A stretch of 26,526 nucleotides of DNA from Pseudomonadota bacterium (GTDB taxonomy: Bacteria > Pseudomonadota > Alphaproteobacteria > Rhizobiales > Xanthobacteraceae): NCBI GenBank assembly GCA_023417665.1, contig JAEZFA010000089.1, positions 1 to 26,526 on the forward strand, in the 5' to 3' direction. A model generated the notes under the pieces. It had not been told where the DNA came from. It was given only the letters and a program-made list of their open reading frames with translations, and made no database searches. Shown piece by piece: positions 7,231-13,390 of this stretch. Within the stretch, counting starts at the first letter, position 1. Each line of letters opens with the position of its first letter. The translations under genes and the position numbers were made by a program.

Positions 7231-7245
7231 TTAACAGCGTGTTAA
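7231..7245. promoter_or_regulatory. CtrA-type binding box TTAA-N7-TTAA
   Basis: TTAACAGCGTGTTAA is an exact match to the full CtrA consensus and also a palindrome (GTTAAC-AGCGT-GTTAAC). It lies 62 bases upstream of the small 65-aa gene and 24 bases beyond the end of the DUF1491 gene, where it could overlap a -35 region reading leftward. CtrA is the cell-cycle master regulator of alphaproteobacteria; regulation here is inferred from sequence only. Confidence 0.55.
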
Positions 7246-7269
7246 CGGCGAGCTTCGCAAGAAGCGGAA

Positions 7270-7617
7270 TCAAGCCGGCGCGAGATTGAGAAAGTTCCGG
7301 CCCGCGCGATCTTCCACTTCCACGAGCCACAGATCCGGATCGAATTTCTGTTCGCGCGAAATTCGCTGTTCGACGTCGGCTTCCGGCACGAAGTCCTGCG
7401 TAAAAAACGGCGCGAACAAATGATCGGCCGGCCGGGCGTCGTCAAAGGCGGTCTGCGGTGCAGGGCCGAACAGCGCCGCACTGCCGTCGAGACGGGCGAC
7501 CTTGACGAAGATCGCGCCCGCCTCCTCCGCGCCGCGCCGGCGCACGACGGCATAGCTGCCCTCGTGATTGCAGCGCCGGACATAAGCCGCGACCCAGATG
7601 GCACTCTTCAGACGCAC
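7270..7617 (-). CDS. DUF1491 family protein
   Basis: A 115-aa soluble protein with the DUF1491 pattern: RLKSAIWVAAYVRRC at the N-terminus, SYAVVRRRGAEEAGAIFVKV and LDGSAALFGPAP in the middle, and FDPDLWLVEVEDRAGR near the C-terminus. No function is established. The start is GTG at 7617 with TAGGA 8 bases upstream. It lies alone between the CtrA-type box and the peptidoglycan-binding protein gene, on the same strand as both flanking genes. Confidence 0.88.
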   Translation of the reverse strand: MRLKSAIWVAAYVRRCNHEGSYAVVRRRGAEEAGAIFVKVARLDGSAALFGPAPQTAFDDARPADHLFAPFFTQDFVPEADVEQRISREQKFDPDLWLVEVEDRAGRNFLNLAPA

Positions 7618-7693
7618 GCGCGCATTCCTACCCCGGAACCCAATCGAACAGATCGCGGGAAGGAGTATTGGGAAATGGCCGCGCTGGCCAGTG

Positions 7694-8422
7694 TCAGTCG
7701 ATGGGTGAGCCGTTTACCGCGGCGACTTTCGTGAACAGGTTCTCGGACATCAGTCCCGTCACCGGCATCCGCCAGTCGCGCTCGAAGCGCTCGATTGCGT
7801 CCTTGGTGTCGGGGCTGAAGGTGCCGCTCAGGCGGATCGGGCCGTAGCCGAGCCGCGCCAGCGCCCGCTGGAGCGACAATACGCGGAGCGATTTGCCCTC
7901 GTTCTCCGCAGGCGTCGTGATCGACCCGGTGACGTCGCTTTTGACCGGCGTCTTGCGGATCATGTTCAGGAGTGCGTCGTTCGGCTCGAGCGTGTTCTGG
8001 CCGCCCTTGTCTTTCTGAAAGTCGCGGATGGCCTGTTCGGTACGGGGGCCCGGCACGCCGTCCACCGCGCCGTTGTAGAAGCCGCGCACCGAAAGCTCGC
8101 GCTGAATGTTCTGGATCAGGTCGTTCATGCTGCGGGCGGGCGCGTCCGCCGGACGCCGCTGCGGGTTCGGCGCCGCCGGATCGTTGTCGCGCGAGATCAG
8201 GCTTTCGAGCGTCGTCGGCTCGGCCGGCTGCTGAAACGCAACCGCATTGACGACCACGGCCAGCGACGCGGCGGTCGCGATCGCGAGCGCAATGGTGTCG
8301 GAGACGCGGCGCGGAAGCAGTATGCCCAACGCACGGCGAAGCAAGGAGCGGCGCTTCGGCGTATCCTCGAAATCGTCCTCGTAATCGTCGCGTGCGCGAC
8401 GTGCAGAACTGCGTTTAGGCAC
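7694..8422 (-). CDS. Membrane-anchored protein with two peptidoglycan-binding-type domains
   Basis: A 242-aa protein with a charged cytoplasmic N-terminus (ARRARDDYEDDFEDTPKRR), one membrane segment (DTIALAIATAASLAVVVNAVAF) and two PG_binding_1-like repeats. The first (about 100-155) includes IQRELSVRGFYNGAVDGVPG and RTEQAIRDFQKDKG. The second (about 180-235) includes LQRALARLGYGPIRLSGTF and DTKDAIERFERDWRMPVTG. It probably tethers the inner membrane to murein or senses the wall. The start is GTG at 8422 after GAAGGT, inside the last codons of the histidine kinase gene (8-base overlap), so kinase and wall-binding protein are co-translated. Confidence 0.85.
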   Translation of the reverse strand: MPKRSSARRARDDYEDDFEDTPKRRSLLRRALGILLPRRVSDTIALAIATAASLAVVVNAVAFQQPAEPTTLESLISRDNDPAAPNPQRRPADAPARSMNDLIQNIQRELSVRGFYNGAVDGVPGPRTEQAIRDFQKDKGGQNTLEPNDALLNMIRKTPVKSDVTGSITTPAENEGKSLRVLSLQRALARLGYGPIRLSGTFSPDTKDAIERFERDWRMPVTGLMSENLFTKVAAVNGSPID

Positions 8423-10229
8423 TTTTTCTTACCTTCATTTCATCGCGCGTGAGCGGCGCATTGCGCTGTGGAAATTTCATGATCTGGTTGCCGGCCGCCG
8501 CACGCATGCCGGGCTGGCAATCGAGCGGCAGGCGCACCGAAACCTTGGTGCCCTTGCGCAGACGGCTTTCGATCTCGACCGTGCCGCCGTGCAGCTTGAC
8601 CAGGCCCATCACGACCGACAGGCCAAGGCCGGTGCCTTCGTACATGCGGTCGTAGGACGAGCGTCCCTGGAAGAACGGATCGCCGAGCCGGGCGAGATCG
8701 GCTTCCGGAATACCTACGCCGGTATCGGAAACGGCGAGTTCGATTCCGTTGGCCACAGCGCGCACGGCGATATCGACCTTGCCGCCGGATTCGGTGAACT
8801 TGATCGCGTTGGAAACCAGGTTGATGACGACCTGGCGGAACGCCCGCGGATCGGCGTTGATTTCGGGCAGCGCATCGCCAATCTCGGCGAACAGCTGGAT
8901 GCCGGCCTGCTCCGCGCGCAGCGACATCATCTTCCTGCAATTCTCGATCAGCGGACGGATGGCAAAAGGCTCGGTGACGATCTCGAAATGCCCGGCTTCG
9001 ATGCGCGACATGTCGAGAATGCCATTCACGACCGCGAGCAGATGCTCGCCTGAATCGCGGATCAAACGAGCATAATCCTGACGCCGGGCCAGATCGAGCT
9101 TCATTTCGTCTTCGCGCGTGAGCATCTCGGAGAAGCCGATGATGGCGTTGAGCGGCGTGCGAAGTTCGTGGCTGACGGTTGCGAGAAACTTGCTCTTCGC
9201 GTCGTTCGCGCGTTCGGCCTCGGTCCGTGCATTCTCGAGCGCGAGCGCGTCGGCCTTGCGCGCGGTGATATCGCGAAATACCGAAACCACCTGCCTCGCG
9301 GCATCGCTGCCGCGGCTCTCGTTACCCGCGTCAATTCCGTGGCTGCGCATTTCGACCCAGATGAACTCCGGTGCGGCGCGATGCTCGCCGTCGAAGCGCT
9401 CGCGCTGCAGACGAAACTCGAGCGAAACCGGAGCATTGCCGCGGGAGGCATCGGAGATCGCGGTCAGGAAGGCCGGCCGATCGGCGAGATGGACGCGGTC
9501 GGAAAGCCGGTGGCCGAGAAGCTCGCTTGCCGGAATGCCAGTCAGTTGCTCGGCTGCCGGCGACAGGAAGGTGACGGCGCCATCGCGGCCGTGACGGGCG
9601 ATGACATCCGACATGTTCTGCGCGAGCAGCCGGTAGCGGGCTTCGCTGGCAAGCTTGGCGAGGTGGCCTTCGCGGACAAAGGTGCTGTTTGCGAAAGCGA
9701 TGCCGCCGGCATAGAGCGCGGCAGAAGCGATGCCGGCCGCTGCGATCCAGTCATGGCCGAAAACCGGCTGCGCCGCTACCGGCACCAGCAGCCATAGCGC
9801 CGCGGCCGTCGCCAGAGAAACTGCGATCGTTCCGGCGATCAGCCTGCGCGATGCCGAAAGCGAAGCCTCGAGTGCGATCACCACGATCCAGGGTGCCGCG
9901 AACGAAAGGATGCCGCCGGTCACGGCGCCGATCAGCCCGATGAGCACCGCCAGCGCACAGGCAGAGAGCAGTTGCGCGCGCTCATACTGGCCGGACTTGG
10001 AAAGATACATTGCGAGCAGCAGCGGAGTCAGCATCCAGCAGAGCACTGCGATCTCCACCGGACCGGGCTCACCACGCCACACGAGATAGAGCGGAAGCAC
10101 GGCAAGTGCCGTTACCCCGACCAGAAGCCGGGTCGCAAAGAAGGCGCGATGCCGCGCGGCGACCAGAGAGTCCTGCCGCGCGTCAGGATGGATCAGCGCA
10201 TCGAGATAAGCCCGCATCGGAGCCGTCAT
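8415..10229 (-). CDS. Membrane PAS-domain sensor histidine kinase (PdhS/DivJ/PleC-like)
   Basis: A protein of about 604 aa. Residues 30-185 hold five or six hydrophobic segments, about 198-325 is a PAS domain (LLAQNMSDVIARHGRDGAV...VVSVFRDITARK), and then comes a HisKA H-box KFLATVSHELRTPLNAIIGF with phospho-accepting His354. The ATP-binding domain has N-box VVINLVSNAIKFTE, G1 DTGVGIP (502-508) and G2 GTGLGLSVV (532-540). The H-box wording is typical of the PdhS group (PleC, DivJ), which act on DivK in cell-cycle control; I cannot say which, and a more distant PAS kinase is possible. The ATG at 10229 was preferred over a longer start at 10364, whose extra residues look non-coding. It overlaps the wall-binding gene downstream. 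Confidence 0.88.
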   Translation of the reverse strand: MTAPMRAYLDALIHPDARQDSLVAARHRAFFATRLLVGVTALAVLPLYLVWRGEPGPVEIAVLCWMLTPLLLAMYLSKSGQYERAQLLSACALAVLIGLIGAVTGGILSFAAPWIVVIALEASLSASRRLIAGTIAVSLATAAALWLLVPVAAQPVFGHDWIAAAGIASAALYAGGIAFANSTFVREGHLAKLASEARYRLLAQNMSDVIARHGRDGAVTFLSPAAEQLTGIPASELLGHRLSDRVHLADRPAFLTAISDASRGNAPVSLEFRLQRERFDGEHRAAPEFIWVEMRSHGIDAGNESRGSDAARQVVSVFRDITARKADALALENARTEAERANDAKSKFLATVSHELRTPLNAIIGFSEMLTREDEMKLDLARRQDYARLIRDSGEHLLAVVNGILDMSRIEAGHFEIVTEPFAIRPLIENCRKMMSLRAEQAGIQLFAEIGDALPEINADPRAFRQVVINLVSNAIKFTESGGKVDIAVRAVANGIELAVSDTGVGIPEADLARLGDPFFQGRSSYDRMYEGTGLGLSVVMGLVKLHGGTVEIESRLRKGTKVSVRLPLDCQPGMRAAAGNQIMKFPQRNAPLTRDEMKVRKSA

Positions 10230-10604
10230 GGAACTACGCAACTCTACTTTCGCGGCGTTCGAGCTCTTTGCCCTGCGCCGTTTCCTCGCCTGTTCCCGGC
10301 ACAGTAGGAGTCTGCACTTAAGCGACCCTAAATTTGCGGGGGCATCCGGCCGGCTGGCGCCCACGAAATGCGTGGTTTTGCGCGGCTTTGGCAGGGTTCG
10401 GACAGCATGGTGAACGATCGGTTTCCGCCTTGCGGCTCCCGTTCCTGTCTTATCCGTCGAGAGCCGGAAAAAGTTTCGAAACCATTTCCGAAATTTCCGC
10501 GATTCGATGCGAATGCAGATCGAAAGCCGAACGCTTCCTTGAAGGCTTCCGCGCTAGGGTCCGCAGTGACGCGGCAGATAAGCCGCGCGGGGACTAAGGG
10601 CGTC
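10230..10604. other. Divergent intergenic region between kinase and DUF5330 genes
   Basis: These 375 bases separate two divergent starts and hold no convincing gene; open frames exist on both strands but lack ribosome sites and family features. One motif stands out: TTAA-GCGACCC-TAAA at 10318-10332, one base off the CtrA consensus, about 90 bases upstream of the kinase start, with a GAGTC (CcrM-type GANTC) site just beside it at about 10309. Several TTTCCG repeats occur around 10480-10500 without a clear structure. Confidence 0.35.
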
Positions 10605-11012
10605 ATGTTCTTTCTGTTGCGGGTAGCGTTCTGGCTTTCGATCGTCGTCGTGCTGTTGCCGACGGGACCGAAGACGGATTCGACGGCACCCGACATCAGC
10701 ACCTTCGAAGCGATCGGCGCGGCGCAGGCTGCGATCAAGGACGCGCGCGGCTTCTGCAGCCGCGAACCGGAAGCCTGCGCGATCGGCTCGCAGGCGCTCC
10801 AGGTGTTCGGGCAGAAAGCGCAGAACGGCGCACGCATGCTCTATGAGATGCTTTCGTCGAACTCCGCCGAAACGATCTCGAAGCAGGACGGGCCGACCGG
10901 TTCGACGCCGCGGCCCGGGCGCGACACGCTGACGGCCGACGATCGCGATCTGCCCTGGCTTGCGCCACAACAGACAGCACAGCCCAAGCAGCCGCCGCGC
11001 CGCGCAAGCTGA
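10605..11012 (+). CDS. DUF5330 domain-containing protein
   Basis: A 135-aa protein beginning MFFLLRVAFWLSIVVVLLPT, a membrane anchor or uncleaved signal, followed by a helical segment (FEAIGAAQAAIKDARGFCSR, PEACAIGSQALQVFGQKAQ) with two cysteines spaced FCSREPEAC, and a low-complexity tail. This matches the DUF5330 family of Hyphomicrobiales, with no known function. The start is ATG at 10605 with AAGGG close upstream; the frame stays open to 10368 but the added residues are not protein-like. It precedes sufE on the same strand by 48 bases. Confidence 0.85.
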   Translation: MFFLLRVAFWLSIVVVLLPTGPKTDSTAPDISTFEAIGAAQAAIKDARGFCSREPEACAIGSQALQVFGQKAQNGARMLYEMLSSNSAETISKQDGPTGSTPRPGRDTLTADDRDLPWLAPQQTAQPKQPPRRAS

Positions 11013-11060
11013 TTTTCATTCGAAATTGTGCGTTTCGGGCGGTCCGCCTATATAGCGGCC

Positions 11061-11477
11061 ATGAACGAACGCATTGAAAAAATCATCGACGATTTCGAGC
11101 TGCTCGATAACTGGGACGACCGTTATCGCTATGTGATCGAACTAGGCCGCAAGCTCCCGGAACTTCCGGCCGAAGACCACGTCGAACAGAACAAGGTGCA
11201 GGGCTGCGCGAGCCAGGTCTGGCTCACCAGCGAAAAGGAGCCCGGCGGCGTCCTGACCTTTCAAGGTGACAGCGACGCCCATATTGTCAAGGGACTGATC
11301 GCGATCCTGTTTGCGCTGTATTCCGGGGAACCCGCGCGGAAAATCCTCGATACCGATGCCAATGCGGTCTTCAACCAGCTCGGGCTCGGCGAACACCTAA
11401 CGCCGCAACGCTCGAACGGATTTCGCTCCATGGTCGAGCGTATAAAGCGGGACGCGCAAGCCGGGCTCGCCTCCTAG
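11061..11477 (+). CDS. sufE: SufE cysteine-desulfuration protein
   Basis: A 138-aa SufE: it accepts sulfane sulfur from the SufS cysteine desulfurase and passes it to the SufBCD Fe-S assembly scaffold in the cytoplasm. It has the family core ELLDNWDDRYRYVIELGRK, the active-site loop VQGCASQVWL with the acceptor cysteine, and the C-terminal LGLGEHLTPQRSNGF. The ATG at 11061 is used because it fits the normal SufE N-terminus (ERIEKIIDDFELL). No suf operon genes are nearby. Its stop codon interlocks with that of the convergent DUF6456 gene through CTAG at 11474-11477. Confidence 0.95.
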   Translation: MNERIEKIIDDFELLDNWDDRYRYVIELGRKLPELPAEDHVEQNKVQGCASQVWLTSEKEPGGVLTFQGDSDAHIVKGLIAILFALYSGEPARKILDTDANAVFNQLGLGEHLTPQRSNGFRSMVERIKRDAQAGLAS

Positions 11478-12073
11478 CCGCCATAGACATCCATGGTCGG
11501 CCGCGCATCTTCGGCCTGCCAGGCGCGCAACGAGCCGCGACTTTTTCCGCGGATCTCGATAGCAATGCCGTAATGGCGCGCGAGACGATCCAGCGCGAGC
11601 CCGAGCACGACTTTCGAGGTGCGACGCGGCCAGCCGCGCTCCTGCTCGACCACCTCCAGTCCTTTCAGGAAACAGCAGACGTCGAGCAGAAGGCCGGAGA
11701 ATTCCGGTCCGGCGGCATCCAGTGCGCGATTCAGGCGCTGCTTCGCGGCGATCACAAGGTCGGAGTAGTGCATGCCATTGTCGCCGCCGCGGCGGTCGCG
11801 GGAAACCGGGGCAGTCAGGTTTGCGCCGACACGCGGCGTCATCGCGGCGCGCGTGAAATCCGCGCGCAACCGTTCGCCAGCCGCAAACTGCGCGGCATCG
11901 ATCATTGGATTGCCGCTTGAATCCTTTCGCCGCGCGAGCCATGCAAGCGGGCTCTCGCATTCGTTCACGAGAAGTGCATCGGGCGCGAGACGCGCACTCG
12001 CCCCGCTCGCGCGAACGACGCCGTGCTGCACCGATCGAGCATTGCGGATTTTTTCCGCGCGAGACTTTTTCAT
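11474..12073 (-). CDS. DUF6456 domain-containing protein
   Basis: A 199-aa basic soluble protein. The C-terminal two thirds match the DUF6456 pattern: ESPLAWLARRKDSSGNPMI, AAQFAAGERLRADFTRA, MTPRVGANL, and LLLDVCCFLKGLEVVEQERGW followed by KVVLGLALDRLARHYGI. The function is unknown; the last stretch looks like a small helical DNA- or protein-binding unit. It overlaps the DnaA-like gene upstream by four bases (ATGA, 12070-12073), so the two are made together, and their pairing suggests a shared role in DNA transactions. That role is inferred. Confidence 0.85.
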   Translation of the reverse strand: MKKSRAEKIRNARSVQHGVVRASGASARLAPDALLVNECESPLAWLARRKDSSGNPMIDAAQFAAGERLRADFTRAAMTPRVGANLTAPVSRDRRGGDNGMHYSDLVIAAKQRLNRALDAAGPEFSGLLLDVCCFLKGLEVVEQERGWPRRTSKVVLGLALDRLARHYGIAIEIRGKSRGSLRAWQAEDARPTMDVYGG

Positions 12074-12447
12074 TGCACGTCTCCCGAGATCGCGCGCAGC
12101 AAGTCTTCAAGCTCGCTCAGTTCCGCATCGAAGGCGCCATCGTCGCGGCGATCTTCGACCAGCCGGCAGGCATAGGCGGCGGTGGTGCGGTCGCGGCCGA
12201 AGAAATCCGCGACCATCACAAGCGGCAAGCCGGCGGTCGTATGCGCGAGATAAATCCCGACCTGACGCGCGGTCGTTGCCCGCCGCGGCAAACGCCGCAC
12301 GGAGGTGAGTTCGCTTGCGGCGACGCCATATGCCAAAGCGGCGAGACGCGCAGCGAATGCGCAAAGCGAGGCCGGCTGCAGCCCGCCGCCGGTGCGGCGC
12401 GGATGCGCTTCCGCGAAGCCATAAAGGCCAGCCACAATCTGATGCAT
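12070..12447 (-). CDS. Stand-alone DnaA domain-IV-like helix-turn-helix protein
   Basis: A 125-aa protein without the AAA+ ATPase of DnaA. Residues about 60-98 (TARQVGIYLAHTTAGLPLV then MVADFFGRDRTTAAYACRLV) follow the DnaA domain IV signature, where DnaA has RQ-x-A-x-YL and GGRDHTT-x-x-HA. Here the signature loop is GRDRTTAAYA, so the box-contacting HTT is RTT. The N-terminal half has a short helical region. It starts with ATG at 12447 after GGTGA and overlaps the DUF6456 gene. It may bind DnaA-box-like DNA and compete with or assist DnaA; that is inference from the fold. Confidence 0.8.
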   Translation of the reverse strand: MHQIVAGLYGFAEAHPRRTGGGLQPASLCAFAARLAALAYGVAASELTSVRRLPRRATTARQVGIYLAHTTAGLPLVMVADFFGRDRTTAAYACRLVEDRRDDGAFDAELSELEDLLRAISGDVQ

Positions 12448-12465
12448 TTTTTCACCGCTCCCGTT

Positions 12466-12488
12466 CTAGGAATATATACTTACCCTAG
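12466..12488. promoter_or_regulatory. Inverted repeat around a -10-like element upstream of the DnaA-IV-like gene
   Basis: CTAGG (12466-12470) and CCTAG (12484-12488) flank a TA-rich core that reads TATATT on the minus strand, a plausible -10 for the DnaA-like gene. Downstream, GGGAG precedes the ATG. No clear -35 is present. The repeat could be an operator, but five-base arms are weak evidence. Confidence 0.35.
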
Positions 12489-12566
12489 CGGATGCGGCGG
12501 AAATGGGGAAACAGCATCGGCGCCGGCAATTTTCTCCGGCCCGGATTTTACAGTCTGCGTAGTGAC

Positions 12567-12610
12567 TTAGCCACAGCGCAGGCCGTCCTGTGGATAGGAA
12601 TTTATCCCCG
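12567..12610. promoter_or_regulatory. Cluster of DnaA-box-like 9-mers
   Basis: TTAGCCACA (12567-12575, plus), TGTGGATAG (12589-12597, reverse complement CTATCCACA) and TTATCCCCG (12602-12610) match the DnaA box TTATCCACA with one, one and two mismatches. They fall within 44 bases, in the gap between the DnaA-IV-like gene and the msrB region. They may bind DnaA or the DnaA-like protein encoded next door. There is no AT-rich unwinding element, so I do not call an origin. Confidence 0.4.
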
Positions 12611-12661
12611 CATGCCGGGGCATGGACGAACAATCGCGGTTCCCAAGAAAGGACCCCGTTC

Positions 12662-12964
12662 ATGCCCATTCGCAAAAAACCCGTTATCCTGCGCGGCCCC
12701 GATCATGCCGCGATCCGCGCCTATCGCGCGGAAAACAGAAGCGACGTTCTTTCCCGCGAGATCGCCTTTCTCGGCGCAAACCTGCCGGATCAGGACCTGC
12801 GGCTCCGGCGCGCGCTGCGCGCCGAGCGGCAAGCCTCGGCCGGCGGCAGGAACTACGATCTGGCAAGGCATTTCGCCCTCGCGCGCTTGTGTAGCGGCGG
12901 CGGCTTGCAGTCGTTTCGCGCGAGGCCTACCTCTGGCAAGGAAAAACACCCCCGGAGCCTTCCC
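12662..12964 (+). other. Open in-frame stretch upstream of msrB, possible small gene or N-terminal extension
   Basis: An ATG at 12662, about 8 bases after AAAGGA, opens a frame of 101 codons (MPIRKKPVILRGPDHAAIRA, then DVLSREIAFLGANLPDQDL and RRALRAERQASAGGRNYDLA) that runs without a stop straight into msrB. GC-rich third positions make the first 70 codons look coding. I recognise no family. It could be an MsrB extension, or a small gene whose stop was lost by frameshift near 12900. Normal MsrB length argues that the enzyme itself starts at 12965. Confidence 0.35.
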
Positions 12965-13390
12965 ATGACTGCAACGAACCGCCCGAAGGTCGTGAAATCC
13001 GACGCCGAATGGCAAGCCGAGCTTACGCCCGAACAGTATTACATCACCCGCAAGCACGGCACCGAACCCGCATGGACCGGGCCTTATCTCAACGAAAAGA
13101 GCAAAGGCGTTTACAACTGCGTTTCGTGCGGCGCGCCGCTGTTTGCATCCGATGCCAAGTATGATTCCGGCTCCGGTTGGCCGAGCTTCTATCAGCCGAT
13201 CGAAAAGGCCGCCGTCTCGGAGTACCAGGATAATTCATACCTGATGCGACGCACCGAAATCCGCTGCGCCTCTTGCGAGGCCCATCTTGGCCACGTATTC
13301 CCGGACGGACCCAACCCGACCGGATTGCGCTATTGCATGAACGGTCACGCATTGAAATTGCAGAAGACCGATGACAAGAGCGAAACCTGA
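12965..13390 (+). CDS. msrB: Peptide methionine-R-sulfoxide reductase
   Basis: A 141-aa MsrB that reduces methionine-R-sulfoxide in proteins, recycling through thioredoxin. Both zinc CxxC pairs are present (NCVSCGAPLF and IRCASCEAHLGHVFPDGP), as are SGSGWPSFYQPI and the catalytic cysteine in GLRYCMNGHALKL. No signal peptide, so it acts in the cytoplasm. The ATG at 12965 has GGAG 7 bases upstream and gives a standard length. The frame is open upstream (see the preceding entry). The peptidase gene starts 20 bases before its stop, so the two are likely co-transcribed. Confidence 0.95.
   Translation: MTATNRPKVVKSDAEWQAELTPEQYYITRKHGTEPAWTGPYLNEKSKGVYNCVSCGAPLFASDAKYDSGSGWPSFYQPIEKAAVSEYQDNSYLMRRTEIRCASCEAHLGHVFPDGPNPTGLRYCMNGHALKLQKTDDKSET

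Noticed and set aside
10368..10604. N-terminal extension of the DUF5330 protein
   Set aside because: The residues do not resemble the family, and the ATG at 10605 starts directly at the membrane segment with AAGGG upstream.
12541..12610. Replication origin at the DnaA-box-like cluster
   Set aside because: Only three imperfect boxes, no AT-rich unwinding region, and no origin-linked genes such as hemE, parAB or dnaN nearby.
12602..13057. Minus-strand open frame opposite the msrB upstream region
   Set aside because: No ribosome site or family resemblance; overlaps msrB.
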